41,552 bases of DNA from the NCBI GenBank assembly GCA_030593165.1, contig JAUVHR010000001.1, positions 89,025 through 130,576 on the forward strand, in the 5' to 3' direction. This DNA comes from Candidatus Thorarchaeota archaeon. GTDB taxonomy: Archaea; Asgardarchaeota; Thorarchaeia; Thorarchaeales; Thorarchaeaceae. The notes below the pieces were generated by a model that did no database searches, was not told the DNA's origin, and worked only from the letters and a program-made list of their open reading frames with translations. The translations under genes were made by a program, and so were the position numbers. The stretch's first letter is position 1. Each line of letters opens with the position of its first letter. Shown piece after piece: positions 31,741-40,215 of the stretch.

Positions 31741-32475
31741 TTACTCCTCGGTAGATTCGCCTAGTTCCTGCAAACCTTCTTGCAGATTTCGTTCTGTTAC
31801 AAATCCAGTCTGAGCAAGATACAAAGTTTCTCCCCTTGGAGATTCCTCCGGCATCAACCTTTCTACAATCCGCTCGCCCTTGCTTTTTCCCTTCCTCAGA
31901 CGGATTACAGAATCGGACCAATACGCAAGAATGTTACCAGCAACCGGTTCGAAATCATGACCCTTTTTCATGCTACCCCTTACTTGATTGAGTACCAAAA
32001 CCGCAATATCTCTATGTCTGGCAAGTCCCTTCAGTATTCCAGCTTGAGTGTTCAACTCCCTATGGGCTGCATAGTTCACACTCTTGTCTTCTAAGGCTGC
32101 TCGATACAGTTTCGTAAGTGTATCAATGACAATCAGTTTTGTGTTATGTTTCGCATAGAATTCGAGATCATCAATGACCGCGCCCTGTTCAATGAAGCTC
32201 TTGGGCGAGATTATACGTACGAGGTCTTCGATGTCTACAAACTCCTTTCCTGTGATTTGCTTCAATCGTTCTAGTGGGGATGACATCTCGGAATTGATGA
32301 AGGTGATACAGACTCCTAGTCCACATGCAGCATTTACAAACTGAAGTGCCAATGTAGTCTTGCCTGAACCTGCCTCTCCGTAGACATGTGTGAATCGCCC
32401 TGTATGAAGGCCTCCATCAAGAACCCGATCCAGCAGAGATACACCTGACGAAAGAATCAAATCATGGACCACCAT
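31741..32475 (-). CDS. radB: RadB-like RecA-family ATPase
   Basis: A RecA/Rad51 paralog of about 244 residues without the N-terminal helix-hairpin-helix domain of RadA. ILSSGVSLLDRVLDGGLHTGRF, Walker A GEAGSGKTT, a Walker B strand with KLIVIDTLTKLY, and LVLNQVRG (RecA loop region) define it. RadB is an accessory of RadA in recombination. The start is set at the ATG at 32475. A minus-strand TATA GGTTTATC lies 23-30 bases upstream, implying a leaderless message. Longer in-frame starts would overlap the divergent neighbour. carS follows in the same operon. Confidence 0.88.
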   Translation of the reverse strand: MVVHDLILSSGVSLLDRVLDGGLHTGRFTHVYGEAGSGKTTLALQFVNAACGLGVCITFINSEMSSPLERLKQITGKEFVDIEDLVRIISPKSFIEQGAVIDDLEFYAKHNTKLIVIDTLTKLYRAALEDKSVNYAAHRELNTQAGILKGLARHRDIAVLVLNQVRGSMKKGHDFEPVAGNILAYWSDSVIRLRKGKSKGERIVERLMPEESPRGETLYLAQTGFVTERNLQEGLQELGESTEE

Positions 32476-32497
32476 CAAAATGTCGCGCTCTCCGAAA

Positions 32498-32505
32498 GAT
32501 AAACC
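32498..32505. promoter_or_regulatory. Shared promoter core of radB and the RNase H-fold gene
   Basis: GATAAACC (GGTTTATC on the minus strand) sits 23 bases from the radB ATG on one side and 23 bases from the ATG at 32528 on the other. Both messages would be leaderless. The minus-strand reading is the better TATA box. Confidence 0.45.
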
Positions 32506-32527
32506 TATTCTCAGAAGGTCAGATTTG

Positions 32528-33301
32528 ATGTCTCTATACGAAGTTGCCATTGCTACTCGTAATCCGAAGACGCTCTATCTGACAATCGAGCTTCTTGAGA
32601 ATCTGGGCATACACTTTGTCATTCGTGCACCAGATGATATTGAAGATGGCCTCGCAGGTGTAATTATGACAACTCTCGCAGATATGTCCAAGCTATCACA
32701 CATAGTGGAATCCAAAATTATGTTGATTGAAGACACAATGGACCCTGATGAAACAACAATCCGGCTCATGTTTGACCTGCTTGACATATCCTTGCCGTCA
32801 CTTTGTGTAGTTGGTGTTGATCCTGGAATGCGGTTTGGTATAGCCCTTGTTGAAAACGGACAAAGGTTGCATTCTAAGACCTGTTCCACCCCACATGAGG
32901 CTGTTCGTTCTACTCTCAGATGGTCTCTCTTCATTTCGCGAATATATCCCGACTGTTCAATAGTCACCCGAATTGGCACTGGTTCAAGACTATACGAGGT
33001 TCTATATCTTCGTGGCCTACGCGATACTGACTACCCCTTTTTCGTTGAGCTCGTTGATGAACGCAATACGACAGTTAGGGGTAAATCCGACCAATCATCA
33101 GCTGTCATAATTGCGAGTCGCAGAGGCCGTAGATCTGTAGAGTCTGACTACCACCTAGATGTGAAGGATGGGTATATTCGTTCACTAGTACAACTTGTTT
33201 CCAGAATCAGTGACGGGCGACTCTCTCTGACAAAGGATGAAGCAAGGTCTGTGCTGCTTGACAATGTAACATTAGAGGCGCTTCTCAGTGAGAAGTCTTA
33301 G
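32528..33301 (+). CDS. RNase H/RuvC-fold protein, putative nuclease
   Basis: 257 residues. From about 94 the sequence reads VVGVDPGMRFGIALVENGQ, the RNase H/RuvC-type first strand pair with catalytic-type Asp98. Glu174 lies in FVELVDERNT, and Asp188 precedes a small-residue helix (KSDQSSAVIIASRRGRR), like the last acidic residue of RuvC-type enzymes. TRIGTGSRLYEVLYLRGL is an additional conserved-looking core. The first 90 residues are a separate alpha/beta region (VIRAPDDIEDGLAGVIMTT). Divergent from radB and convergent with XPD, so a recombination/repair role is plausible but inferred. Its stop shares bases with the XPD stop. Confidence 0.65.
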   Translation: MSLYEVAIATRNPKTLYLTIELLENLGIHFVIRAPDDIEDGLAGVIMTTLADMSKLSHIVESKIMLIEDTMDPDETTIRLMFDLLDISLPSLCVVGVDPGMRFGIALVENGQRLHSKTCSTPHEAVRSTLRWSLFISRIYPDCSIVTRIGTGSRLYEVLYLRGLRDTDYPFFVELVDERNTTVRGKSDQSSAVIIASRRGRRSVESDYHLDVKDGYIRSLVQLVSRISDGRLSLTKDEARSVLLDNVTLEALLSEKS

Positions 33302-35226
33302 CTGGAAAAGAATCTGTGCAGTTGATCAGAAACAAGTACTGGATCATTGGGTACAACTTGAATGACATCACGTAACCAAATGGGGAAGAATCTTCGAAGA
33401 TAAGGTGTTCCGAACCGTTGATCAAGGAGGATTATTGCTCCCTTGTCATCTGACTTACGTACTGGTCTGCCCGCTGCTTGAATGGCCCTTGTCATTGCAG
33501 GCATAACGTATGCGTAATCTCTTCCTTTACCATTGAATTTCTTATTGTAGTATTCTATCAATGCCTCAGTTCTAAGAGTGGGTTTTGCATAGGGCACACC
33601 CACAACAATCACACTGTCCATTTCAGGTCCAGGAAAATCGCCGCCCTCAGAATTGCGACCCCCTTGAACCCCCAAGAGTACTGCTCCACCATTCACTCCA
33701 AACTCCTTGAATTCGCTAATCATTCTATCGTTTTCCGAGCTCTTCATTCTTGGTTTCTCAGTGAATAGCTTGCATCTTAGTCTACTTTCAAGGCCTGCGT
33801 GGTTGATGGCCTTCGCAACTGAATAGCTTGGTGCAAAGATACCTGTGTTTCCGGGTGTTGCATGAGCAACTGCAACACAATGATGTACGATTTCCTCGAA
33901 CAGAGAATCAGTCCGATTCCTATACGAGGTGTCAAGATCTTCAATAATCATCCCAAGTCTATTGCTTGTGACAAATGGATTCTGGAATGTTGCTGTTATT
34001 GCTTCCGAACTCAGACCCAGCATCTCTGAATATGCATCGAGTGGTGAGATGGTACCTGAAATTGCAATGGTGCTGTGAACCATTTGAAGTATCGGCCGGG
34101 TGACTGCAGTGGGGTCCAGAGCCACCAAGTCAAGAGAAGCCTTGACACTGCCTTGTCCCTCAGCTCCTGTATTCAGAATATGCATGTAGTCTTCACGTTC
34201 GGCAGTTCTAAGCCACATACTCATGAAGTCCCCTAGTCGGAATATGCTGGAACGGGGAAACTTGCCACTCTTCAAAAGGGCTCTTCGAATACTGGCACCC
34301 TGAGTAAGCAAATGTGCAATGAGATCATCCTCATCTTCGAATTCACTCCCAATCAGTGCCACACCAAGAATTTCTCTGGGATTGACCTTCTTCTCGCTCC
34401 CCTGTTTCATCTTGCCGAGGAAATCAAGAACCAAGCTAATCAGTTCACGACAGAAATTCTTTGATTTCGAATCATTGTAGGTTGTCGCCTCGCGCATTGC
34501 CTGCCGCATCGTACCTACCGTCAATGAATCACTTGCAGAGTTCAATGCAGTCGATGGAACATTATGGGCCTCATCCTCTACTAGGACTATTCGTGATGTG
34601 GGTGTTTCAAGCTCGGGGATGAACGTTTCAAGAATGAAAGGATCAAAGACATAGAGATAGGAGAGTGCAACCACATCAACTACCTTTGCAAGCTGTTTGG
34701 CCAGCTCGTAGGGGCAATAGCTTCTGATTTTAGCAATCTTCACGATATCCGGTGCTTTCAAAACCTTGAATGGCATTTCTTCAAGCAATTCTTCGGGTCC
34801 TCCTGCTTTTCGGATATACTCGTAATAGACACATTTGCGTTCTGCCTTCAGATGTCTACAAACTTCACTGACGGGAGCGATGACGCCTGCATTTTCTACC
34901 ACAAAGCTGTTCAGGCACATGTGGTTTCTTCCCCGGAAAGAAACTCCGGTAACAGGCTGATGCTCAGAAATCCCCTCCAGCTCTTCCATAACCCGATCCA
35001 GTTGCCTGTGTGTTCTTGCACAATAGAGAATTTTTCCACGGTTCTCCGTAATCCATGGCAGGACGCCACACAGCGTGGCCACGGTCTTTCCGAATCCATT
35101 CGGAGCTTCAATGCAAGACTGGGCTCCCCTTTTCACCGTCGCCTCTATCTTCTTCATCATGTCATCTTGTCCCTTTCGGGATTTGGTGTAAGGAAAGAAG
35201 TCTGAGAAAGAAATTTGCCCGGACAT
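33298..35226 (-). CDS. xpd: XPD/Rad3-family DNA helicase with Fe-S cluster
   Basis: A 642-residue superfamily 2 5'-3' helicase. Walker A is APNGFGKT at 41-48. The Fe-S domain cysteines are C104, C123, C132 and C171, with the spacing of XPD/FANCJ/DinG-type enzymes. The DEAH box is VEDEAHN (218-221). Helicase motifs in domain 2 include VGVPYAKPTLRTEALIEYY and AMTRAIQAAGRPVRKSDDKGAIILLDQRF (motif VI). The ATG at 35226 has GAGGTT upstream; an in-frame start at 35268 would overlap the divergent PAC3-like gene. Archaeal XPD acts in repair and unwinds damaged DNA; the exact role here is not shown. Confidence 0.92.
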   Translation of the reverse strand: MSGQISFSDFFPYTKSRKGQDDMMKKIEATVKRGAQSCIEAPNGFGKTVATLCGVLPWITENRGKILYCARTHRQLDRVMEELEGISEHQPVTGVSFRGRNHMCLNSFVVENAGVIAPVSEVCRHLKAERKCVYYEYIRKAGGPEELLEEMPFKVLKAPDIVKIAKIRSYCPYELAKQLAKVVDVVALSYLYVFDPFILETFIPELETPTSRIVLVEDEAHNVPSTALNSASDSLTVGTMRQAMREATTYNDSKSKNFCRELISLVLDFLGKMKQGSEKKVNPREILGVALIGSEFEDEDDLIAHLLTQGASIRRALLKSGKFPRSSIFRLGDFMSMWLRTAEREDYMHILNTGAEGQGSVKASLDLVALDPTAVTRPILQMVHSTIAISGTISPLDAYSEMLGLSSEAITATFQNPFVTSNRLGMIIEDLDTSYRNRTDSLFEEIVHHCVAVAHATPGNTGIFAPSYSVAKAINHAGLESRLRCKLFTEKPRMKSSENDRMISEFKEFGVNGGAVLLGVQGGRNSEGGDFPGPEMDSVIVVGVPYAKPTLRTEALIEYYNKKFNGKGRDYAYVMPAMTRAIQAAGRPVRKSDDKGAIILLDQRFGTPYLRRFFPIWLRDVIQVVPNDPVLVSDQLHRFFSS

Positions 35227-35247
35227 ATGAACCTCAGAATGAAGTGA

Positions 35248-35643
35248 ATGCATACCATTGATAACCATGTTGCTTTCTACAATGACTCAGTGAGCAAATT
35301 GAAGTCTGATGATATTACTGAGTTCATTTCCGAAACATCTCAGGGAAAACTCAAGGTCCGAGTGATGAGTTTGGATAACGGGCTTCTCATTCTCGTTTCT
35401 GACAGGGACAGCTTCAAATTCGGTATATCCGCCTTCGCAATCCCCCCTGCTCAGGGGCGGAGTGAACCGTCTTCTGCTGGCCTCTTCACTGTGGGGGCTG
35501 AGAACACATATGTACGTACTATTGCAGAGAGAATTGCAGTATGGACCACCAAGACCTGCATGTTGATTGTAGGAGTGAAAAATCTGGACCAGAGATGGAT
35601 GATGGAGATTCTATCTACCTTGAAGACGAATCTCTTAACATGA
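35248..35643 (+). CDS. PAC3-like small protein (candidate proteasome assembly chaperone)
   Basis: 131 residues. The product reads like eukaryotic PSMG3/PAC3: a mid-protein strand pair (GLLILVSDRDSFKFGISAFAIPP), a loop, then VGAEN..VRTIAERIAVW and CMLIVGVKNLD..WMMEILSTLK. Human PAC3 has a matching ILVVVTQFGKMGTLVSLEP, VLLGQDEP, NLVAFV and LLAVAVKDKS in the same order with similar spacing. The alignment is by eye and identity is low, so this is a hypothesis; other small alpha/beta folds are possible. It starts 22 bases from the divergent XPD start. Its last 29 bases overlap the end of the convergent zinc-finger gene. Confidence 0.5.
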   Translation: MHTIDNHVAFYNDSVSKLKSDDITEFISETSQGKLKVRVMSLDNGLLILVSDRDSFKFGISAFAIPPAQGRSEPSSAGLFTVGAENTYVRTIAERIAVWTTKTCMLIVGVKNLDQRWMMEILSTLKTNLLT

Positions 35644-35836
35644 GATGAGTAATGACATCCCGCACCCATACTCCTAGTTCTTCTGTTGCCAGTAATGATA
35701 CAAGATACTCCTTCCATTCGATTTCGAGTGCATTCCGCCACACATCGAATGCAGTCTGTAGATTCTGAGAGGCCGCCTGATGATAGGAACAGTACTCTGC
35801 TTCGGTTTCCCGTTCACAAATCTCACACTTATTCAT
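35615..35836 (-). CDS. Small zinc-finger protein following topoisomerase
   Basis: 73 residues. The N-terminus CEICERETEAEYCSYH forms a CxxC...CxxH zinc site; the remainder is helical (FDVWRNALEIEWKEYLVSLL) with a Trp-containing C-terminal segment. The ATG overlaps the topA stop (ATGAATAA), and GGAGGTG stands eight bases before it, inside the topA end, so it is translated with topA. Similar short Cys-rich proteins follow topA in other archaea, but I cannot name the family. The end overlaps the PAC3-like gene by 29 bases. Confidence 0.7.
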   Translation of the reverse strand: MNKCEICERETEAEYCSYHQAASQNLQTAFDVWRNALEIEWKEYLVSLLATEELGVWVRDVITHLMLRDSSSR

Positions 35837-37937
35837 CGGAATCCACCTCCTCTGCCATCTTGCCCCGTCGTTTTTCCAAGGCCTTCAGGTCTTCGCGTCT
35901 GCCAGGACACTCACTCCAGTTGATGCACGTTTCCCATGCTCTTTTCCTAGATACAACCCTGATTATCTGGAAGCCACAGTCAGGACATTGCTTGTCCAGT
36001 GGTACAATCTCCCCTTTTTGTGGAAGTGGAAATGTCACTTCACAATTCCCATCTCTGTAATTCGAACAACCAAGGAACCTCTTTCCACTCTTCGGAGACC
36101 TGACTACGATCAATGTTCCGTTATCGCAGCTAGGACATGGACCAATCTCCTGCTTGGCTTTCCAGTATCTCTGGAGTCCTGCAACCAGCTCTTGACCAAT
36201 CAGTTCCTCCTGTTCTCTAATGCTTTCCAATAGTGTGAGGAGTTCTTCTTTTGCTTTCTTGAGCACCGCCCCCCTACTGTTCTTTCTCTCCTGAATCTGG
36301 GCCATCTCAGCTTCCAGTTGACGTGTTAGGTCGACGGAGAGCATCTTAGGCACGTACCGGTTCAGTGTTTCGAACGTCGCATATCCCAAAGTGGACAGCT
36401 CGAAACGCTCGCTCAGTGTGTACCCTCTAGACTTGACCGAGTCAACAATCGAAGCACGTGTTGACTTGGTGCCGAGGTTCTCGACCTCTAGTTTCTTCAA
36501 CAGACTGGACGGATTGAACCGAGGGGGTGGGGCGGTGTATCTCCAGTCCGCAGCAACAGAAGTAAGTCTGATCAAATCACCTGTGTCTAGTGAAGGCAGT
36601 ACTCTCTCTGAGGTTACCACATATGGTTCATAGAAAGACATCCACCCCTCTTTCAGGACCCGGAGTCCACGCAAGTACAGCTTGTGTTCATCATGAATAA
36701 CGTCTACCCTAAGGCTTTCTTTCACCGCAGGTTCTCCGAACAGCGACAGAAATCTACGAACTATGAGATCGTAGACCTTTTTCTGACTAGGTGTCAGTCT
36801 GCGTTCAGGTTTCTTGCCGGTTGGATGGATTGCTGGATGTGCTGGATCGTCCATCTTTCCTTGAATAGGAACGAGTTCACCTTGAAGGACCTGTTTTGCC
36901 AGGGCAGAATATGTCTTGTTTGTACTCAGTCCGTCAAGTATCAGCTTAACATTGATGCTCTTTGGTATCTTCTGGCTACTTGTCCGAGGATACGAGATGA
37001 GTGCGTCCAGATACAGCTTCTGCGCGATGGCTAGCGTCCGACTTGGTTTGAAACCAAAGTGTCTGTACGCCTCCGATTGAAGCCCGCTGAGATTGAACGG
37101 AACCGGCGGTGATTGTGATACCACTCTGCGGTTCACTGAGTCCACGATGGCAGTCTTACCCGACAGTTCGTCGACTATGGTATCCGCTTGCTGTTTGTTC
37201 TGTACTCGTTTCCTGAAGTATTCAAGCTCTACCTCTCCTCCATCGTACTCTCCTGTCGTCTGTATAACCCAAAAGGGAGTGGGTACGAATACATTAATCT
37301 CCCTCTCCCGCTCAGCAACGTATGCCAAGGCCGGTCCTTGTACCCGACCTGTAGAAACTATTTTGAACCAACCGGACACCCTCTTGATGGCAAGAGTCAA
37401 GGCTCGTGTCAAGTTGATCCCCCAAAGCCAGTCAATTTCATGTCGTACACAACCTGCTTCTATCATGGGGAATTCCAATTGAGGTTCCAGTCCTTGATAG
37501 GCGGCTTCTAAGTCGGTTTTAGTGAGTGCCGAGAAGTACATTCTCTTCGCACTTTTCGGGTCTGCCTTGCATGCATATCTGAGTGTGAGATAGCCAATCA
37601 AACTGCCTTCAATGTCATAATCAGTTGCCACGACGAAGCTATCAACATCTTTCGATAGTCGCTTGATCAGATTGATGATGTACTTGGTTTCTGCTGCCTT
37701 CTTCACAATTTCGTGTTTTGGTGCCCACTCCATGTCTAAACGAGGATAAGTCCAACCCTTCACGGTCTGTCGTAAATCATACAGATGGCCTAGGGCATAT
37801 ACAACAAGGAGAGTGTCCCGCCCTCTCTTGCATTCAAAGTAAGATGCCTTCCGTTTCTTAATCTCAACAGGGGATGATGTATCATCAAGGGCTTCGGCTA
37901 TTCTTCTTGCAGCTGTTGGCTTCTCAGAGATTATCAA
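35829..37937 (-). CDS. topA: DNA topoisomerase IA (TopA/Top3 type)
   Basis: A 702-residue type IA topoisomerase that relaxes negative supercoils and decatenates through a 5'-phosphotyrosine. The TOPRIM domain has Glu5 (SEKPTAARRIA) and DYDIEG with Asp106, Asp108 and Glu110. SGWFKIVSTGRVQGPALAYV follows near 188-207, and the catalytic Tyr316 is in ISYPRTSSQKIP. The C-terminus has two zinc ribbons, CPSCDNGTL...CSNYRDGNC and CPDCG...CINWSECPG. It starts at TTG (37937); there is no upstream ATG before an in-frame stop. A minus-strand CATTTAAGC near 37995-38003 is the likely TATA box. No reverse-gyrase helicase domain. Confidence 0.94.
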   Translation of the reverse strand: MIISEKPTAARRIAEALDDTSSPVEIKKRKASYFECKRGRDTLLVVYALGHLYDLRQTVKGWTYPRLDMEWAPKHEIVKKAAETKYIINLIKRLSKDVDSFVVATDYDIEGSLIGYLTLRYACKADPKSAKRMYFSALTKTDLEAAYQGLEPQLEFPMIEAGCVRHEIDWLWGINLTRALTLAIKRVSGWFKIVSTGRVQGPALAYVAEREREINVFVPTPFWVIQTTGEYDGGEVELEYFRKRVQNKQQADTIVDELSGKTAIVDSVNRRVVSQSPPVPFNLSGLQSEAYRHFGFKPSRTLAIAQKLYLDALISYPRTSSQKIPKSINVKLILDGLSTNKTYSALAKQVLQGELVPIQGKMDDPAHPAIHPTGKKPERRLTPSQKKVYDLIVRRFLSLFGEPAVKESLRVDVIHDEHKLYLRGLRVLKEGWMSFYEPYVVTSERVLPSLDTGDLIRLTSVAADWRYTAPPPRFNPSSLLKKLEVENLGTKSTRASIVDSVKSRGYTLSERFELSTLGYATFETLNRYVPKMLSVDLTRQLEAEMAQIQERKNSRGAVLKKAKEELLTLLESIREQEELIGQELVAGLQRYWKAKQEIGPCPSCDNGTLIVVRSPKSGKRFLGCSNYRDGNCEVTFPLPQKGEIVPLDKQCPDCGFQIIRVVSRKRAWETCINWSECPGRREDLKALEKRRGKMAEEVDSDE

Positions 37938-38099
37938 GATTCGCGACAGATTGAATCAACGCTCCCTTCGGTGATTTGGACAGACTTCTGCGACGCTTAA
38001 ATGCTGCCCGCAGAGCAACAATCATCCTAGTACAACTCTTGTTTCCGCGATAGTCTTAAAAGCAGACCCCAGAACGAGTCGGCTCGAGGTCAATAACGA

Positions 38100-38528
38100 T
38101 TGAAACCTTGGTGGCCGAGCATCATAATTAGACCCAGAGTACGACTCACGAGGCCGAGATTTGGGATGCCAACCCGACCTCCCGACCTCATTGTATTTGG
38201 AGTCATTATGGCAGTTGTTCTCTTTGTATTAGGTGGCAATATCTACACTCTGGTACGAACTCCTCCGGCCATAGCAGGGGGTGCAAACGAAATCCCCATT
38301 CTGATTGCACCAGGACTTGACCTCCAACTTGGTTTGGAAGGCATCGTAGCCTCAGTTACAATCATGATCGGCACGCTTGGATTAGGACTCCTATACTATG
38401 CATCCAAGTACGTTTTCCAACCTGGTTATGCTACACGCCTGATGACTCTTGGCATGATTCTAGCAGGTGTTGCGTTTCTCATAATCACGTACATGTTCGG
38501 AATTAAGACAGCGCAATACTACGGTTAG
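38100..38528 (+). CDS. OSTC/DC2-like oligosaccharyltransferase subunit (Ost3/6 family)
   Basis: 142 residues with three transmembrane helices (about 30-50, 81-101, 113-133). In order it shows MP (23-24), GGNIY (45-49), a PP pair (55-56), an extracytoplasmic loop, Q-L-G-L-EG (76-81), AS (84-85), GTLG (91-94) and a final YMFG...YYG. Human OSTC/DC2 has GGIIY, EPP, GQYIMEG, ASS, MGGLG and LPGYLMG in the same order and of the same length. This is strong for membrane-subunit homology; thioredoxin-type Ost3/6 domains are absent. The start is the TTG at 38100, with GAGGT at 38085-38089; an ATG at 38166 would remove the conserved N-terminus. The TATA box is CTTAAAAG near 38055-38062. Confidence 0.72.
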   Translation: MKPWWPSIIIRPRVRLTRPRFGMPTRPPDLIVFGVIMAVVLFVLGGNIYTLVRTPPAIAGGANEIPILIAPGLDLQLGLEGIVASVTIMIGTLGLGLLYYASKYVFQPGYATRLMTLGMILAGVAFLIITYMFGIKTAQYYG

Positions 38529-38531
38529 TAA

Positions 38532-38555
38532 ATCCTGCCACATACTTGGCAGGAT
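38532..38555. terminator. Bidirectional terminator hairpin between OSTC-like gene and mptE
   Basis: A perfect 9-bp stem ATCCTGCCA / TGGCAGGAT with a 6-base loop lies between convergent stops. Pyrimidine-rich sequence follows on the plus strand (CTAGCTTTCT). Confidence 0.6.
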
Positions 38556-38576
38556 CTAGCTTTCTATACTGAGAAC

Positions 38577-39290
38577 TCAGTTCCATATGATGAACTCGGG
38601 TTCTCCTCTTTCTCTCAATAGCGCAATCATTTCCTGTGCTATCTCAAGTTTCACACGTTTTCTTTCACTAGCAAGGAAATCAGAGTCATGACTCGATTTG
38701 GACCAGCGTCCTACTATTGTTCCAAAATCCATCCCAGCCAATATCACACGTTCAGGTCCATAATGCGTGACGATAAAACACGCTCTGTCACCATCTGTGA
38801 ATCCACCCCAGAGATGTATATTCCCTTTGGGTTCTACTTGAGTGCTGCCCAGTACAGGACCCAACATGGGAACCACAGGTTCTACCACATCCATATTATC
38901 TCCGTGTGCATGTACAATCCCCAAGGCGCCTTGATCTATTAGCGCACGAATGTGGTTGATGTCTCCATCTAAGTCTGTTACTACTATCTCGCAATGATGG
39001 GCTGCATGTACAAATGCAGTGGATGCTCCATCTACTGCCACAAAAACCGCGTTATCATACTCTGCATATTCCTGAATTTCGTTCAAATGGCGTTCTAACG
39101 ATGGTCCAGCACCACAAACAACCACGATATTCTCCCTGATTATTGCATCTAGTTTGGTGAGCAAAGAGGCTGTGTCCACATTGGTTAGCAGAGATGAAAG
39201 GAGTTTCGTGGCAGCACGATCATCATCAGGACTCAGGTTCAACCGTTCAACGATGTTCCAATAGAAACCCTGCCAATCATCCCATTTCAA
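38577..39290 (-). CDS. mptE: 6-hydroxymethylpterin diphosphokinase, MptE type
   Basis: The 237-residue DUF115-family enzyme is the archaeal replacement for bacterial FolK. It pyrophosphorylates 6-hydroxymethyl-dihydropterin for tetrahydrofolate/methanopterin synthesis. It shows VVVCGAGPSLERH, FVAVDGASTAFV, EIVVTDLDGDINHI, GIVHAHGDN and GFTDGDRACFI, the MptE signature set. The product activates the pterin used by the DHPS encoded upstream in the operon, and the two frames overlap by four bases. Confidence 0.92.
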   Translation of the reverse strand: MKWDDWQGFYWNIVERLNLSPDDDRAATKLLSSLLTNVDTASLLTKLDAIIRENIVVVCGAGPSLERHLNEIQEYAEYDNAVFVAVDGASTAFVHAAHHCEIVVTDLDGDINHIRALIDQGALGIVHAHGDNMDVVEPVVPMLGPVLGSTQVEPKGNIHLWGGFTDGDRACFIVTHYGPERVILAGMDFGTIVGRWSKSSHDSDFLASERKRVKLEIAQEMIALLRERGEPEFIIWN

Positions 39291-40129
39291 GGACCATCAC
39301 CCGATTGTCGAAGAGATTCTCCCACCCTAGCAGCTAATCGCGCTTCTGTCACATCATGAGCACGAATAATGTCCGCACCATTTGCTACAGCTATTGAAGT
39401 GGCTGCAATTGTTCCTGTTAGACGGTCAGTCGGGTCAGGCTGCTCCAGAAGTGCTCCTATGAATGCCTTTCTTGAAACCCCTACACAAAGAGGTTGTCCC
39501 AGTGACAGGAACTGTCCTAGTCCACGTATCAATGCAAAATCAACCTCAGGTAGTTTTCCAAAGCCGATTCCTGGATCAACTATGATATACTCCTCGTCAA
39601 TTCCCGCCTTCTTTGCGATAGTGATGCTTCTCTTCAATGATTCAACAGCATCCTTCAGGGATCTACATGGCGCACCACAGTTCGCCATAAGTATGACGGG
39701 CACCTGCTTGGCAGCCACAATCTCAGCCATTTGACTATCATTTTGCAGTCCTGAGATATCGTTCACAATCGAAACTCCAAGGCCAATTGCCCTTTCCGCA
39801 ACAGGGGCGTGTACAGTGTCAATTGAGATAGGTAGACTAGTCAGTTTACGAATCTTGGGTATTGCTACACCGATGCGTTCAAGCTCCTCTTCTACCGAGA
39901 TTTCTGACGTTCCATATACTCTTGCAGGTGCTGTTGACGCGCCTCCAACATCGATTAAATCTGCACCATCTTCATCTACCTGTAAGACTACTTTCTCCAG
40001 TTCTGCAGGGTCCCCAACAATGGATCCTCTAAAAAAGGACTCATCCGAGAGATTAATCACTCCCATTACCCGGACTGGATAATCCTTGCCCACTTTGAGT
40101 CTATCCAATCTGACGAAACGAGCACCCAA
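39287..40129 (-). CDS. folP: Dihydropteroate synthase
   Basis: A 280-residue TIM-barrel enzyme condensing 6-hydroxymethylpterin diphosphate with an aryl amine. It has VMGVINLSDESFF (pterin diphosphate loop), DLIDVGGASTAP, ISIDTVHAPVAERA, VNDISGLQND, YIIVDPGIGFGK and VGVSRKAFIG near the end, and HDV closing the barrel. In folate users the amine is p-aminobenzoate; in methanopterin users it is a PABA-ribosyl derivative made by other enzymes, so the exact product is open. It starts at TTG (40129), with AAGGAG eight bases upstream. It overlaps mptE by four bases and both face away from the divergent gcvT. Confidence 0.93.
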   Translation of the reverse strand: MGARFVRLDRLKVGKDYPVRVMGVINLSDESFFRGSIVGDPAELEKVVLQVDEDGADLIDVGGASTAPARVYGTSEISVEEELERIGVAIPKIRKLTSLPISIDTVHAPVAERAIGLGVSIVNDISGLQNDSQMAEIVAAKQVPVILMANCGAPCRSLKDAVESLKRSITIAKKAGIDEEYIIVDPGIGFGKLPEVDFALIRGLGQFLSLGQPLCVGVSRKAFIGALLEQPDPTDRLTGTIAATSIAVANGADIIRAHDVTEARLAARVGESLRQSGDGP

Positions 40130-40215
40130 TCTGACTACTCCTTAACTGTTGGTAGCAATTGACAATACAGAAGGAAATAAAACCTTAGCATCGCCGCGCC
40201 AAGGTCGTGTCCATC

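Noticed and set aside
31736-31921. Longer start for carS
   Set aside because: The extra 62 residues overlap radB in another frame, lack hydrophobic character, and the ATG at 31735 has GAGGAG just upstream.
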